From NCBI GenBank assembly GCA_949825025.1, contig OX463785.1:10665971-10729970 (forward strand): 64,000 bases of DNA. The letters are read 5' to 3'. Shown piece by piece: positions 1 through 12,300 of this stretch; within the stretch, counting starts at the first letter, position 1; each line of letters starts with the position of its first letter. A program made the position numbers and the translations under genes. The notes under the pieces were generated by a model, which saw only the letters and a program-made list of their open reading frames with translations, made no database searches and was not told the DNA's origin. Source of the DNA: Siphlonurus alternatus. Its lineage: Eukaryota > Arthropoda > Insecta > Ephemeroptera > Siphlonuridae.

Positions 1-3000
1 TTTCTGTCGATGTGAGCAACGAGTCTCTCAGAGTTCTCGGTAACGAGGCACGGCAGGACTCGAGGACTGAAGGCAATCTTCCTTTCTTCAAGAAAAAGTT
101 GTAGAGACTTCATCAAGTAAGGGGCTGCAAAGAAATATGTGTAAGAATGATTGGGAAGATTTAATCTTTCACTAGGTATATAGCTAAAGTAAGCTGCAGT
201 GTTTTTAAAAACAAATTCAGTTTACTTTACTTGAGAGGATTCAACTTATTTTATTGGTTAATTCCCTTCATATTATCTAAAAATATGACTGAAAAAAAAA
301 TAAATAAAAAAATAAAAATAATAGAAAAAGGGTCTTTAAAGTAAAGGGTCTGCTATAAAAAAGACAGCAAAAAAACGAATTAGTATTTTTTAAAAATAGC
401 TTCAGTGCTCCTATATGGAACCGAAATCCAGAAGATTCCATCTCGCATAGGTTCTCCAGAAAAAAATTCCAAAGTCAGAGAGAATGCGTCATTTAATATG
501 GGGCATTTTTACATTTTTTTTTTTAATTTAAAAAAATAAATATATGATTTGTTTACATGTTACTCTGTGTATTCTGGCCCTCCTCAGGGCAGCCTGTCTT
601 ACAGGGACAAGACGTCAGCGCAATCTACTCTATTGATAGAACACAGACAGTATAAGTGTGTGATGAATTAGGAAACTTGCATTGTTCAGTTTTATCACAC
701 AAATAAATAAAGGTGCATTATATGAGCTGCCTAATATGGGGCCTTACCTGAAAAAACAACCTCGAATATCTCGAAAAAATACACCGTAAGGTGGTGTGAA
801 AAAAATATAGCCATGTTCTATGGCTCGAGCTTTAACCAAAAGTTGTTTAAAAACATACGTTCTCGAATCCGTTTTCAAGTCATAAAATCAAGAAAAACTC
901 TTATGGGAATTAACATGGGAAATTTTCTTGATTTTTTTTACATAAAATGGATTCGAGCGAATTTTTTTTTATTCGTTTTTCTGTTAAAGCTCGGGTCATA
1001 CAACATTGTCATATTTTTTTTATACCACCTAACGGTGTATTTTTTCGGGATATTCGAGGGTCTTTTTCAGGTAAGCGACGCATTCACTCTGACTTTGGAA
1101 TTTTTTTCTGGAGAACCTATGTGAGATGGAATTTTTTGAATTTCGGTTCCATATGCAGGAGCACTGGAACTATTTTTAAAAAATACTAACTCAGTTTTCA
1201 TTTTTTGGCATCAGCTGATAGGAACTCTACTTTAATTTGTTCAAACTCATGTAATGTTTGATTGGTTGATGGATTTTTTGGAGGCAATTGACACATTTCC
1301 ATCATGTATACCCCCTAAAACTCATAAGTTCCTTTCATTAGAGTTTTAGAATACAGTGAATATAATTACTAAAAAATAATTATACTTTTTTTTTTAAACA
1401 GTGCATGGTTTATGCAGAAAAAAATTTCTCATAAACTCATAAACTAAACTGGATAAACTCAGAATTAAATTTTTAAATGCACATTTATATTAATATATAA
1501 TCATCAAGTACTTTTTAAATAAAAATCTAACAGAGATCTGTAACTACTGTAATGTACATATGATATAGTGCATAAAATAATGCTCCCTGCATGGTAGTGT
1601 GGAGTATAAAGCAATTAAATATTAAATCATTTCTAGAATTAAAAGTGTATCAAGCTATCAAGCATTATTAGTTTATGTACTTCTTTGACATGTTTAAAAC
1701 CAAAAATAAGATTCTCTCTTCGATTTTTTTGTTAGGTTAATAATTAACCGGTTTGGAAGGGACCCACAAAAGTAGGGTCTATGAAGAGCCGGGAAGTTAA
1801 ATTCAGTCACTTAATTGTGGCCAGTACCCTGTACTAGAAGGGTTCAGTTAGAAAGCTAAAAAAAAAATAATTAATATCAGCTAGGTCTTGAAGAATTATA
1901 TTTTTATGTAATTTGAATCAACCAATAAGGTTATACTATATGTAAAACTTTGGTTGATCTGTATATTTAAAACAGAGTCTTCTGCGCGCAATGTTTCTAA
2001 CAAAACATTGTTCAATGTCTGTCGCGTGGTCCGATTATTGCGTGACGCTTTAGTTCCATTTTGCGCCCGCCAGAGTGACCAGAGGCGCCACTAGCGAGCG
2101 GTTTTTGTTGACTATGCGCCATTGTTTAACATAGGAAATTCGCGAGTTGATGCCTAAATGTAACGATAACTTCTAAAATACCACACCAAAGAATAAAAAA
2201 ATGTAATAATTTTGTACTACATTAATCCAGGTAATGTAAAAATTAATTATTAGCAAATATTACGGTACTTTATCTTATTTTAAGCACATAGAAGAGACGA
2301 CGCAGACTGAGGTTGGCGTTTCATTGCCTTTGATGTGATTCTGTGCAACCATAGATGTTGGACGGGACTCCAGTCACTCCAGTATTAAGGTCTAAACGCA
2401 TAGAAACTTGTAGATTATTGAGTTACTGCTATATCTTCAGTATGTATAGAAACTCAAAGGTAAAATTTTAAAACCCTATTATATTGCTTTTTATTTTTAA
2501 ATAAATCAACAAATGGACACTGGTGCGGCTGGTCAGAGCAGCTAAGTCCTGTCAGAACTGCTAGCTAACAGATTTTAGAGCTTACAAGCCCTTGGAAACA
2601 CAGAAATGATATACATTACTTACACCATGGTTATCGCTCCACATTTCTACGACCGTTTCAATGATAAAAAACCGTTAAAAATTCTTAATTTTTTTTATAA
2701 AATTTCCGCGCATGTTTCTTTCCATTTCACTTGATTTTTGAAAACATGTCCTCAATTCTTTAATTTTTTCTATTAGTTTTTCATGTTATTCATAATGCTT
2801 CCCTTGATAATTACCGCTCGCTGGTGGCGCCGCCAGCGGCAAAAAATTGTAAACAGCGGAGTTTGTTTACTTTTTTCCTTTCTCGCGTTCAACAATCGAA
2901 AATTGCACCACGCGACAGACATTGAACAATGTTTTGTTAGAAACATTGCGCGCAGAAGACTCTGATTTAAAATGACCAATAAAATAATAATAATAAAAAA

Positions 3001-5054
3001 TGTATATTATATTGCAGAGTGGACAACCTACATGAAAACATTTTATTGCAGAAATGAATAGACAGCACCAAATTATGCTACTCTGAATTTTTTCAGATTT
3101 TTTTGAAACCCAGAACTATTTTTAAATAATTATTGAAAGTGCGGCCACGCCCCCTGGAGGCGTCAATAGGCGTCTCGGTCCTATCCTTTTTATTAAGGAT
3201 TCAGGGGTGCCAACTAAACTTACAGAACTTTCTGATCACAAAAAAATCTGAAAAAATTCAGAGTAGCATAATTTGATAGCCTCTATTCATTTCTGCAATA
3301 AAAATTTTTCATGTAGGTTGTCCATTGGATATTTTTATTTGAAGGTAACACTTACTCAGATTTTGAAATGGATCTTGTTTCATCACAAGATAAGGGACAA
3401 TGTCTTTTATGTCCGCTATGCTGGATTTGCTCCTCAAAATTTCTTTATAGAGGCGAGGCTTATGGATTTCCACCAATCCAACTGAAAGTAAACAACATCA
3501 TAATTATACTTATTACTACGTAGCTTAAAACTTACTGGTTTGCAAGAATTAATTAAGCAAGTTTGCGATTTTTTATGCATAATGACAAAAATTGGATCTC
3601 CAGATTCATATACAATGATTCACAACGGCAGTCATAACTTAATTTCCACTTCTCTTTGGTTTGCTTACTGTATATACTAATTTAAATAATATTGAATCTT
3701 GCCAATTACGTACAAAGCAATACGATATGAAGCGCTCTGTGAAGGGTCATATTTAATTGTATGTTGCACAACTTATACATCCAATTCAATTTGAAATTAA
3801 AGGACCCATCAAAGCCTAAATATGCTAGATCGGGTCTATGAAGAGCCAAGAAGTTTAAAATTCAGTCACTACATAGTTGAGCGTGACGCAGTGCATTGAC
3901 CGGTTCTTGTTAGATCACTTAAGTCAAGCAACGTTGAGCGTAGTTAGTATATTATAATGATACTTGGATGGGTGACCATGCATGCATTTCAAGTAAAAAT
4001 TACATTGCTTCCTCCCTGAGGTAAATTTTAAATTCATTTCACTTTCTACTCAGCTACAGTAGTGTACAGTACGGTGTATATAATATACAGTATGATATAC
4101 TGTATTGTGCATTATGCCATATGGCCATCACCATCTCTTTTTTTTTTTTTTTTACAAGGATACACTCCCTAATTAAGAGCTTACAGTTCGCGGCGGGGTA
4201 GTGGGTAGGGAGGATAAGGTAGGGAACGGATGATGGCCACGGCCTGTTATGCGTCCCAGCACTTGATGAGGTGTGAGACTGAGGGAACCGTGAAAAACCT
4301 GTCAGGACACCTCCAATTTTTTTAATGGACCAAAACTATGTACAAAGCCTGGGGAAACCACACACAAGTGCATCACTGCACTGGGTGGAAAGCGAGATAA
4401 ATGCTCCCCAGGGAGGGAGCAGCATAATTTTTACTTGAAGAAACGTTCACCCATCCAAGTACTATAACCACGCTCGACGTAGCCTGACTTTGGTTAATAT
4501 ATCTAATGAGAAGCGGTAAGTATAAACTGCGCCACGCTCGACCTCTACCTTATCCTCGGACTTCATTAATGCAGGGGGGGCGCGAATCCAGGGGGGGGGG
4601 GCGCGAATCCAGGGGGGGGCGCGAATCCAGGGGGGGGGAGGCCGGGGAGGGGCTGCAGCCCCCCCCACCAAATTTTGGATTTAACATGGGCTAATAATAT
4701 AGGCATTTCCCCCACTCCAATAATTTTTCTTAACATATTGGCCTTATATGGAGGCTGGCACTCCCCACCCCCCAGAATTTTTTCCTGGATCCGCGCCTAG
4801 CTGGCAATTATATATGCATACTAAATATTATATATATGCATACATTTTATTATTTTTTTTTTTGTACATGCATACTCACGTAAGGCCTTTGGTGGGTCTT
4901 CGCGCGCTTTGCAATGATAATGGATTGTGTCTGCTACTTTGGCCAGACAAAGTTTCTCCAGTGTTTGATTTGAGAACTGGTGCGCAGAGACTTTTGCCTT
5001 GAAACCCTCCACATCTTGATGTCTCGTGATCCATACACCGCCAGCATTTGCCAT
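1..5054 (-). CDS. Unrecognised multi-exon gene, 5' part (continues past left edge)
   Basis: Three coding exons join in phase on the minus strand: 5054-4880 (ATG at 5054-5052, 58 codons plus 1 nt), 3481-3356 and 124-1 (partial). Each has a good splice context: donors GTGAGT at 4879 and GTAAGT at 3355; acceptors TTTCAG before 3481 and TTTGCAG before 124. The joined frame stays open for about 141 codons. It begins MANAGGVWITRHQDVEGF; later exons carry GLVEIHKPRLYKEIL and VLPCLVTENSERL. The composition suggests alpha-helical, possibly HEAT-like repeats, with no signal peptide, membrane segment or catalytic motif visible. I do not recognise the family. Exon 2 probably starts at 5066 after TTGCTAG, giving a short 5'UTR behind the untranslated exon ending at 5269. 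The 3230-bp intron holds two large inverted repeats and a MITE; the 1.4-kb intron holds SINEs and a hAT MITE. Confidence 0.7.
381..1187. repeat. Large foldback element with an insertion in its left arm
   Basis: The outer arms (381-492 and 1077-1187) are inverted copies; their termini are TAGTATTTTTTAAAAATAG and its complement. The inner arms continue at about 742-835 and 985-1078 (CTTACCTGAAAAA with TTTTTCAGGTAAG; GCTCGAGCTTTAAC with GTTAAAGCTCG). The right arm is continuous, whereas the left arm is interrupted by about 250 bp at 493-741. No protein-coding sequence is seen. It lies in an intron of the left-edge gene. Confidence 0.7.
1750..1825 (+). repeat. Dispersed repeat, copy 1 (mate at 3798-3868)
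   Basis: Contains GGACCCACAAAA followed by GGGTCTATGAAGAGCC and TTCAGTCACT. The same blocks in the same order recur at 3798-3868, making a diverged direct repeat. I cannot assign it to a class. Confidence 0.5.
1967..2972. repeat. Inverted-repeat element of about 1 kb
   Basis: The left arm at 1970-2034 (AGAGTCTTCTGCGCGCAATG, then GACAGACATTGAAC in inverse) pairs with 2907-2970. A second paired block is GCGCCACTAGCGAGCGG (about 2087) with CGCTCGCTGGTGGCGCC (about 2816). The central about 700 bp is A/T-rich and non-coding. It looks like a non-autonomous foldback transposon. Confidence 0.6.
3021..3323. repeat. Foldback MITE family A, copy 1
   Basis: The terminal inverted repeat starts GGACAACCTACATGAAAA and ends TTCATGTAGGTTGTCC. 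Internal arms are TATGCTACTCTGAATTTT and its complement. The family recurs at 51810-52125 (in the 3' flank of EIF2B1) and 54014-54322 (in a FER intron). This copy ends 33 bp below the splice donor of the exon at 3356-3481. Confidence 0.75.
3798..3868 (+). repeat. Dispersed repeat, copy 2 (mate at 1750-1825)
   Basis: Shares GGGTCTATGAAGAGCC and TTCAGTCACT with the copy at 1750-1825. It lies immediately before a 5S-like SINE head and could be the flank into which that SINE inserted. Confidence 0.45.
3890..4020 (+). mobile_element. 5S-rRNA-derived SINE, 3'-truncated head
   Basis: AAGTCAAGCAACGTTGAGCG, then TTAGTA, then ACTTGGATGGGTGACCATG follow the order of the 5S rRNA internal control region (box A, intermediate element, box C GGATGGGNGACC). 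The 5' lead CAGTGCATTGACCGG matches that of the copy at 55876-56330. Only about 130 bp are present. It faces a second SINE (4139-4512, minus), so the pair forms an inverted repeat. Confidence 0.75.
4139..4512 (-). mobile_element. 5S-rRNA-derived SINE, near full length
   Basis: Read on the minus strand: a 5S-like head (AAGTCAGGCTACGTCGAGCG, then TACTTGGATGGGTGAACG), a body with GGTTTCCCCAGGCTTT and TTCCCTCAGTCTCAC, and a 3' poly(A) tail seen as a T tract at 4139-4154. The body is diverged from the copies at 36650 and 55876, so this is a second subfamily. Confidence 0.75.
4573..4798. mobile_element. hAT-like G/C-rich MITE (family B), copy 1, with triplicated end
   Basis: Internal blocks AAATTTTGGATTTAACATGG and GGCATTTCCCCCACTCCAAT, and the right end CTGGATCCGCGCC, match copies at 35494, 36027 and 60803. 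The left terminal block GGGGCGCGAATCCAG occurs three times in tandem (4576-4638). No clear target duplication is seen. Chance ORFs here are runs of Pro/Gly from the G and C tracts. Confidence 0.75.
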
Positions 5055-5268
5055 CCTCTTGACTCTCTAGCAAGTGGTATGCCTATGCAGAAGTTGCAGA
5101 CCACGTGTAGACCGTGGAGTTAAACAGATTGCCTCTCCGGTAGTAACTGTGAGACGTTAAAACATTATTAGTTATGTCTAGTAGAAAGCATGTAAGTGTA
5201 AATTAAGGACAATTAAGTTCAAAAATGACAGAGAAATAAGAAATAACATTATATAATATGCATTTTAC

Positions 5269-5355
5269 CTGACGCGACTTTTTGTCGTTTTTGTTTGTTT
5301 GGATGCGCCGCCAAACGGGCAAACCGGAAACCGGAAGTTATTTCGCTGCTCAACT
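5269..5355 (-). promoter_or_regulatory. Putative promoter and untranslated first exon of the left-edge gene
   Basis: This is a short G/C-rich island in A/T-rich DNA. On the minus strand it contains CTTCCGGTTTCCGGTTTG, that is, two adjacent ETS-type cores (CCGGAA on the plus strand, 5333-5346). It ends with a consensus donor, GCGTCAG|GTAAAA, at 5269/5268. It lies 200 bp upstream of the coding exon starting at 5066. ETS sites and TATA-less initiation are typical of animal housekeeping promoters. The transcription start is not visible directly. Confidence 0.5.
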
Positions 5356-5444
5356 TTTCAAGAAAAACGCGTCAAATTTCAAATGTCTCTCTTTTTCAGC
5401 CCTATCGAGATACCCGGCCTACAGAGACCCTATTAATTAATTAA

Positions 5445-5791
5445 GGGTAAGGTAACGCCACCAATGTTAAAAAAAATCCCTCTCACAAAAATTCTGAAAA
5501 AAATTTAAAATGTTCTCCTCTACACCCCCTATCAGTAGCTAAAATATCAGGTGTACAAATACGATCTAGTTTTTGAGTTATGAATTTTTAAAGTTGACCA
5601 ATTTAACATGGGAGTTTCATTTCTCCATGTTAAAGTAGTCAACTTTAAAATTTTATAACTCAAAAACTAGATCGTATTTGTATACCTGATATTTTAGGTA
5701 CTGATAGGGGGTATAGAGGAGAACATTTTAAATTTTTTTCAGAATTTTTGTGAGAGGGATTTTTTTTAACATTGGTGGCGTTACCTTACCC
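5445..5791. mobile_element. TTAA-type palindromic MITE, family C, copy 1 (347 bp)
   Basis: Flanked by TTAA at 5441-5444 and 5792-5795. Termini are GGGTAAGGTAACGCCACC and its complement; almost the whole element is one long inverted repeat around 5610. The copy at 58120-58466 has the same length and nearly the same sequence, which implies recent movement. TTAA target duplications are typical of piggyBac and Kolobok-like DNA transposons. No transposase is present. Confidence 0.85.
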
Positions 5792-5795
5792 TTAA

Positions 5796-5798
5796 GGG

Positions 5799-5857
<59 letters not shown>

Positions 5858-8800
5858 CGCCGGCCTTATAAGTTTATATTAATTAAAGGCTCTATATATC
5901 AAATTAAAAATTGCCAATTCTTTCCTATATATTTTCTTTTCCATTATATAATAAAAATAATATATAAAGATAACACGCCCATGTTAAAAAAATCCCACAA
6001 ATGAAAATTATGAACAAAATTTAATTAAAATGTACAGTCTTTCAAAAATAGTTCATGGATGACCTGTCAGTCATCTACATCAACTGTTAATAATGGTAGC
6101 CAACATGAAAAATTAACCATAGAGCTATTGGACAGAAATATGTTCCTATTTTACGAAGATTTTCACATAAGTTGGGACAGATAAAATATCGAAAAGAAGT
6201 TTCAATAATTTAGCAATTATTATACAACAGGCGTCGAGTGTCTTCGATTTATTTTCAGCTACTTTATTTTTCTAGTGAAAGAACTATTTTTTGTATTTTG
6301 TTGGCAACATATGGGTCGGAAGAATACAAATCACAGGAATCTACATTGTATTTGCGATCAGGTATGCGCGCGCACACAGCTTCGCATGATATTGTATGGT
6401 ATGACATCGTAAGTTTCTCATTTAGAACCGGTTCTAAATTTTTATCATACGAAGTCATACGGTACGAAATCATACGATATGATGCTGTCTGCGAGCAGCC
6501 TTAATACTCTTAAGCATCTTCGATAATCCCTAGACAACGGTACATTTATTCCAAATAATATTATGCAAAATATTGAGTAATTATTTTTTTTATTATTACA
6601 AACGTCCCTTTTTCACAACAACTAACAACTGAGAGCCAAGAATGGAAGGTTTTGACCCCCCCTCTACCAATCATAAGATAGACCTGGCATGATCATAAAA
6701 TACAAAAGGAGGCAAAACCCTCCCTTCTATAAATGCCAAATACCTTACATATTAACAAATATCCATTTATTATTTTATAAGAGGCAATGAAGGTAAGATT
6801 AAAGCACAGCACACACTTTATTTAATTCTAAATAGCAAGAAAAAACTATTATTGTGTACGAAGACTAAACAAGATACCAAACTATTATGAGAAATTTATA
6901 TTACGTAATAGAACAATAAGTGCTCTAAATATTTCAAGAACAGTCAATAATCTTGTATAATCTTAGTAATGCGTATTTATATGTAAAGGTGAATTATTAT
7001 AAAAGGGAACAAATGAATCAAAATTAATCGATTTAGAACCTTATTTTTATTTATATGGGACCTCACATACATCATATATATTTTTTTATTATTATTAAGA
7101 ACAATATTTCTTGTTAAAGGACCAACAAAAAAAAATTTAAGAAAAATAATAATATATCAGTAGATATTTCAGTGTAATTAAAAAAGGAGTAGTATAATTT
7201 TTTTTATGCAGTTAAACACGAAATGTGAATCATGAGCAAAAAAATTAAATATTTTGTTTAAAAGTTGTGATATTTTATACATTACTACTCGCAACAAAGT
7301 TAATTATTATTAATTTTTATACAAAGTTGGGGGAGAATTCTTTCTAATTTTTTCTTCATTTTCTTTATACTTTTTTTTCCTTACATCGTTTTTTTGTTAT
7401 TAAAAATCACAGATAATTCATTTAAAGGCTATATATCATAAAATAATTCTTTAAATTAAAAAACAAATGTTATTTTACAATTAGAAGACATGTAAATTAA
7501 AAAATAGGTACCAGTTATGATAATGTATATATTATTATGAAAAGTTCATAATTATTGTTTTAAGGAATGAATAAAGGCATTTTTATTATTTTACTTGAGC
7601 GAACTATGTGGAAAACGTTTGATTTTAACATCAATAAAATTTTATTATTATATTCTAAATATAAAATAACAAACATTTAAAATTTAAAGAATATAAATTA
7701 TTTTTATTTTTTTTGAAAGATTTCTCACCCTTGATAAATTTCTTATTTATTTACTCATATTTTTTTTCTTTTGTCAATCCAAAGATATACTTAATAATAC
7801 ATGGGAATAATAAGCAGGTCAGCAAATATAATGCAGCCATTGTTTATATAAACAAAACAAAAAATATACATTCCTGATATTATAAATGGATAATTCATTT
7901 CTATTAATGATTTTTTTTTGAAAAAAAGAGGGTATCTGTAACCACACACACAAATATATAAGCAAAAAAAAAAAAAAAAAATTAATTAAAAATGAAACAG
8001 AATCACACTTTTAGGCTTAAATGTCCCTTCTAAAATACAGGTGGTGAGCATACCAAAAAGCCTCCAACATTAATCTACACTTTATAAATTTGAAGCAAAA
8101 AAAAAAAAAAAAAAAATGCTTGCTTTGATAGTATTTGTTGCTTTTATACATTAGACCACCATAATTGGACATTTTTTTTCTACTTATATTAAAAAATAAT
8201 ATTTTTTTTTTCTTTCTAATAAAAACACAACATTAAACCTAAAAATTAAAAATTTGTCTACAATTCAATATAATAATAGTGATTAATATTTTGTTTAAAT
8301 CATACAGTAATAATGCAACACTTTACAAGAAATAAACTTCCACAAAAAGATTACAAATATGTGAACTACATGTTATTTTTTTTAACGCCGTTTTTGCTTG
8401 CAAACAAAAAAATTTAAGGCAAATTTAACACACTTGCCCCCACTCAAAATAAAAACCATTAACAAGTTCCAAAAAAAAAATATTGTTTTTTTCACTAAAC
8501 TTGAGAAAAAGTCTTCCCTCACCAATCACACACACCAAATAAAACTTGGATCATATTATTATTATTTTTTTTTAATTAATTAATATTTATATATATTATA
8601 TTTATAGATATTATCGTTAACACACCAAAAAACTCAAAAAAACACTTCTTCAAGTTTTGCTAGTGAGAAAAAACCACAAACAGTAAACAACAAAAGTCTT
8701 TTCTCTAAGTCATATTAATTATATGATTTTTTCTTTCTCTTTTTTGTGTTTTTCTAAATTATTAATTTCCCCAGTTTATAATTGATAAAATGTTTATTGT

Positions 8801-9389
8801 TGATAAATTGCTATATAATAATTTTTCTTATATTTACTTACAGGGAGTAATGATTATTATTTTTAAGCCATATAGAAGTTGAGGGGGTATTATATATATA
8901 TATAAGGCCAATAAAATTTCACTAACTATTAAAAGAAAGAAGAAAAAAAAAAAAAAAAAAATGTCAATTTACAGACTATTATTACGATTAAAAAGAAAAT
9001 AATTAATTACATTCCCAAAATTATATTTATTTTATTTTAAATTTTTTGGATAATTAACATAAAAATCCATATTAACAATAATAATTATTTTTTTAAAATT
9101 TGCTTAATAAAAAATAAAAACTTGGACAGAGTGTTTTTATTTTACCTATTTATTGTAAATTGTTTTTGTTATTTTTTTTATTTTGTTTTTTGGCTATTAT
9201 AACAACACTCCCTGTGGTGTAAACTTCAGTCTATCGCTAAGGTAACCGCACGCGAAAGAGAGATAGAAATTTTTATAGGATTATATTTATAGATGTAAAG
9301 GAGAGGCGTAGCAGCGAGGGGAAAAAAAATGATGACGGTTGCCTTAACGATCACACACTAAAACACACACGCTAGGCACCACCAAAGTC
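5796..9389. other. A/T-rich intergenic DNA, no gene supported
   Basis: Contains a TA microsatellite (5798-5854), a short imperfect inverted repeat at about 6366-6498 (GCTCGCAGACAGCATCATAT-like arms), and from 6550 to 9240 very A/T-rich sequence with many A and T runs. Nothing on either strand looks coding. The part next to 9390 is presumably the 3'UTR of the zinc-finger gene; I cannot place its poly(A) site. Confidence 0.6.
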
Positions 9390-12300
9390 TCATATCTTCT
9401 GGATTTTCTCTCCAACCACTACGGGATTGTTACGTCGTATTTCCTGGGCTCCGAGCTCACGGTAGTCAAACGAGCACTCGTGCATGTCGGAGTATCTGTG
9501 TAGGGAACAGTAGAGACCTCCGCAGCGGCACTCAAAACCTGCACACAAACAATAACAATGTTGAAATAATTTGTCTTCAATCTGCGATATATTTATATTT
9601 TTTTTGTAAAAGAAAGAAAAGTAACCAAAGCATGATATAATGAATAAATTATGTAAAAAAAATATGTCTGCGTCAAATCCAAATTTAGTTTGATGTGTTT
9701 TGTGTAATTATTTTTTGAATATCCCATCTACTCAAAGATTACAAATTTCCCTAAATATAGACAATTGAAAATGCATACTTAGTATAGCTGTAATGTATAG
9801 AAAGTGTAAAAACTCTACTTAGTTCCCAAATCCAATATTAAACTGTAAAAGCTATGTGTATGCAGCATTTGTATAAACAATGATAATGAACGAACATACC
9901 TTTAACAACTTTTAACTCAACGAGTCCAGAATTGTAACACAGAAATGCGTCAAGAAACGTAAAAATTAATAATTTTTATTGAAAACACTATAAAGAAGTG
10001 TTATATTAATTTACTTTCAACCCTTACCCTTCACAACATGATAAACAAAATTGCATGAAGAGACTTGTGTAGATAGTGTGATAAAATACCATTCTTACTA
10101 GGATACCGACCTGTGAGGCCGACCTTCTTACGGCAGGTAGCACAACGGTTCTTCTTTTTCTTGCCGCTAGCGTCCTTGTCAGAGGAGTTGGAGTCGTCGA
10201 GGCCCAGATTCGAGCCGCTCGGGTCCCCTTCTCCGTCACCAGATGTCACTGAGCTGCCGCCACTCGCGTTGCCCTCCAGCTCTCCTCCCACCTGATCATC
10301 AAAATATAAAATTAAATTTTAGAACTATCTATGCATAGCCAGTATCAACGCTAATGCCATATTAGTTGAGTTGGCAGGTTGACAGGGGGGAGGGGGAAGG
10401 TTGGTTGATTTCTTTTTTAATTTTTATCTTCAATAAACAACTGGTACAATTGGTACAATATTAAAACTATCAAAGTATTCGAATGAAGCAATAGTGATTT
10501 CAGCACAATAGTGCAGAACTCTTTGTCGTTTTTGGTCCATGCAATATAATTTGATTGGAAGGTTGATTTAATTTGAATAATTTTATTTATGTTTGCTTTT
10601 GTTATTACTAAGAGAGGGACACAGAAAGATTCATTGTGTACAATTTTTATCTTGAGAGTTTATAACAACTTAACTGCTCAATCTACAGTCAAGCAATGGT
10701 TAATAGCAATATTGTAATTTTTATCACAATTTGCAGGTAATTCACATTCAAATTGTAATAATGTTTCTGCAACTGGCTTTACAACACCAATTTAAGATAT
10801 ACACAACTGTTTTTGCAAATTTTAATTATTAAGAGCTGACTTACTGGCTGCTCATTTGTAGTAACATTTGAAGCTACTTCCTTAACTTCTTCATTATTTT
10901 TCTCATCTTTATCCATTTTAATTACTCTTTTATAAAAAATTACTTAGCAAAGTTACAACAATATAAATTTTGAATTCAATTACTAATTAACAAGAAATTT
11001 TATACTGAAATTTTGTTAATGAAAATAAATCCAACCAACCAAAATGAGAACAATTAACTGAACATTGTAGCATTATATTTAAAACTTTTCCAACAATCTA
11101 AATTGATTGTTTACAAAATATCACACCCAGCTGATGTGAAAATTAAGATATCATTCAGCACTTTGTTTGCCAAAAGTTAGCACAGTATACAAAAACTTTG
11201 GACTCTTACTACTCATAGCAACAACAAGTTAGGATATTTACTGCTATGAATTTTGTATTGCAATATTTTGAGACAAAAAAAAACTTTACAGTTTCGTCAC
11301 GAGGCAATTACACTTAAATTACTAAGCTGATGTGACCAAATTCTATCATAAGTTTGTAAATTTGCACCTATCACACATTTTTCTAGATCAAATTTAAAAT
11401 TCTACAAACACGCTGAAGTTCTAACGAAAGACCATATTTTACTGTTTAATAAGTTAGAAAATCCTAGAAGGTAAAGTAATGTATGGGTTTCATATGGTCA
11501 TAAGAAGATACATAGTAAAATTGAACCTTAGCACTATATTCCAAGGGGTATTGACAGATCATTTACTATATTGTTCATCATATTTAGACTTTAATCATGT
11601 TTATAGAATCTTGAGAGATCATGAAAACAGGTTAAGAAAAAAAAATATCTTGGTACCCACACGTAAGTATGTCTTTATTTCAATGACAGCAAATTTACTT
11701 GTCATTCAGCATTGCTATTAAAAAACACTTTCCGTCAAAATTTCTGTCATATGACCAAACAGGTCAATATTGCTGATATCATCAGCTAAGAATGAGAGTG
11801 GATGCCTTAAGCACCATGGGGTTTTTCTTGTGATTACAGGTATTATGCAACATGTAATACCATATAAAGTCTATAATTGCAACAAAGCATTGTGGTGCTT
11901 GGAGCACTTTCATTCTGAGGTGATGATTTAGAAATTATCAATATCTCATATCGTCTGTTCTGTGAAGTCTTTTTTACAGTAATAGAATTAGTGAGAATTT
12001 TATGAACAATGTACAGTACTTACCAACAATTAATTAACCTTTTTCTAAATTTATTTCACTACTGTATTTACTTAAAATGTATTATTTTTTAATCATTTTT
12101 TTAGTTTTTCTTGCCTACAACCACTTGTTCCAATAAAGTATTACGGTAATTATTATTACCGGTATTATTTATAGACATATTATTATCTCGCTATACTTAC
12201 ATCTTTGGAGAGAAGATCATTGCTACTACTGGGATTTTGTGGTAGAGTTGGTACTGTTGGCTGGGCTGTATCCATACTGGAGCTTGAGGGGAAGCTTGGT

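Noticed and set aside
4462..4694. Pro/Arg- and Gly/Arg-rich ORFs on both strands
   Set aside because: They arise from the G and C tracts of the hAT MITE and have no splice or homology support; the same happens at 35969-36214 and 60692-60955.
5750..6004. 84-codon ORF with alternating Ile-Tyr
   Set aside because: It translates a TA microsatellite.
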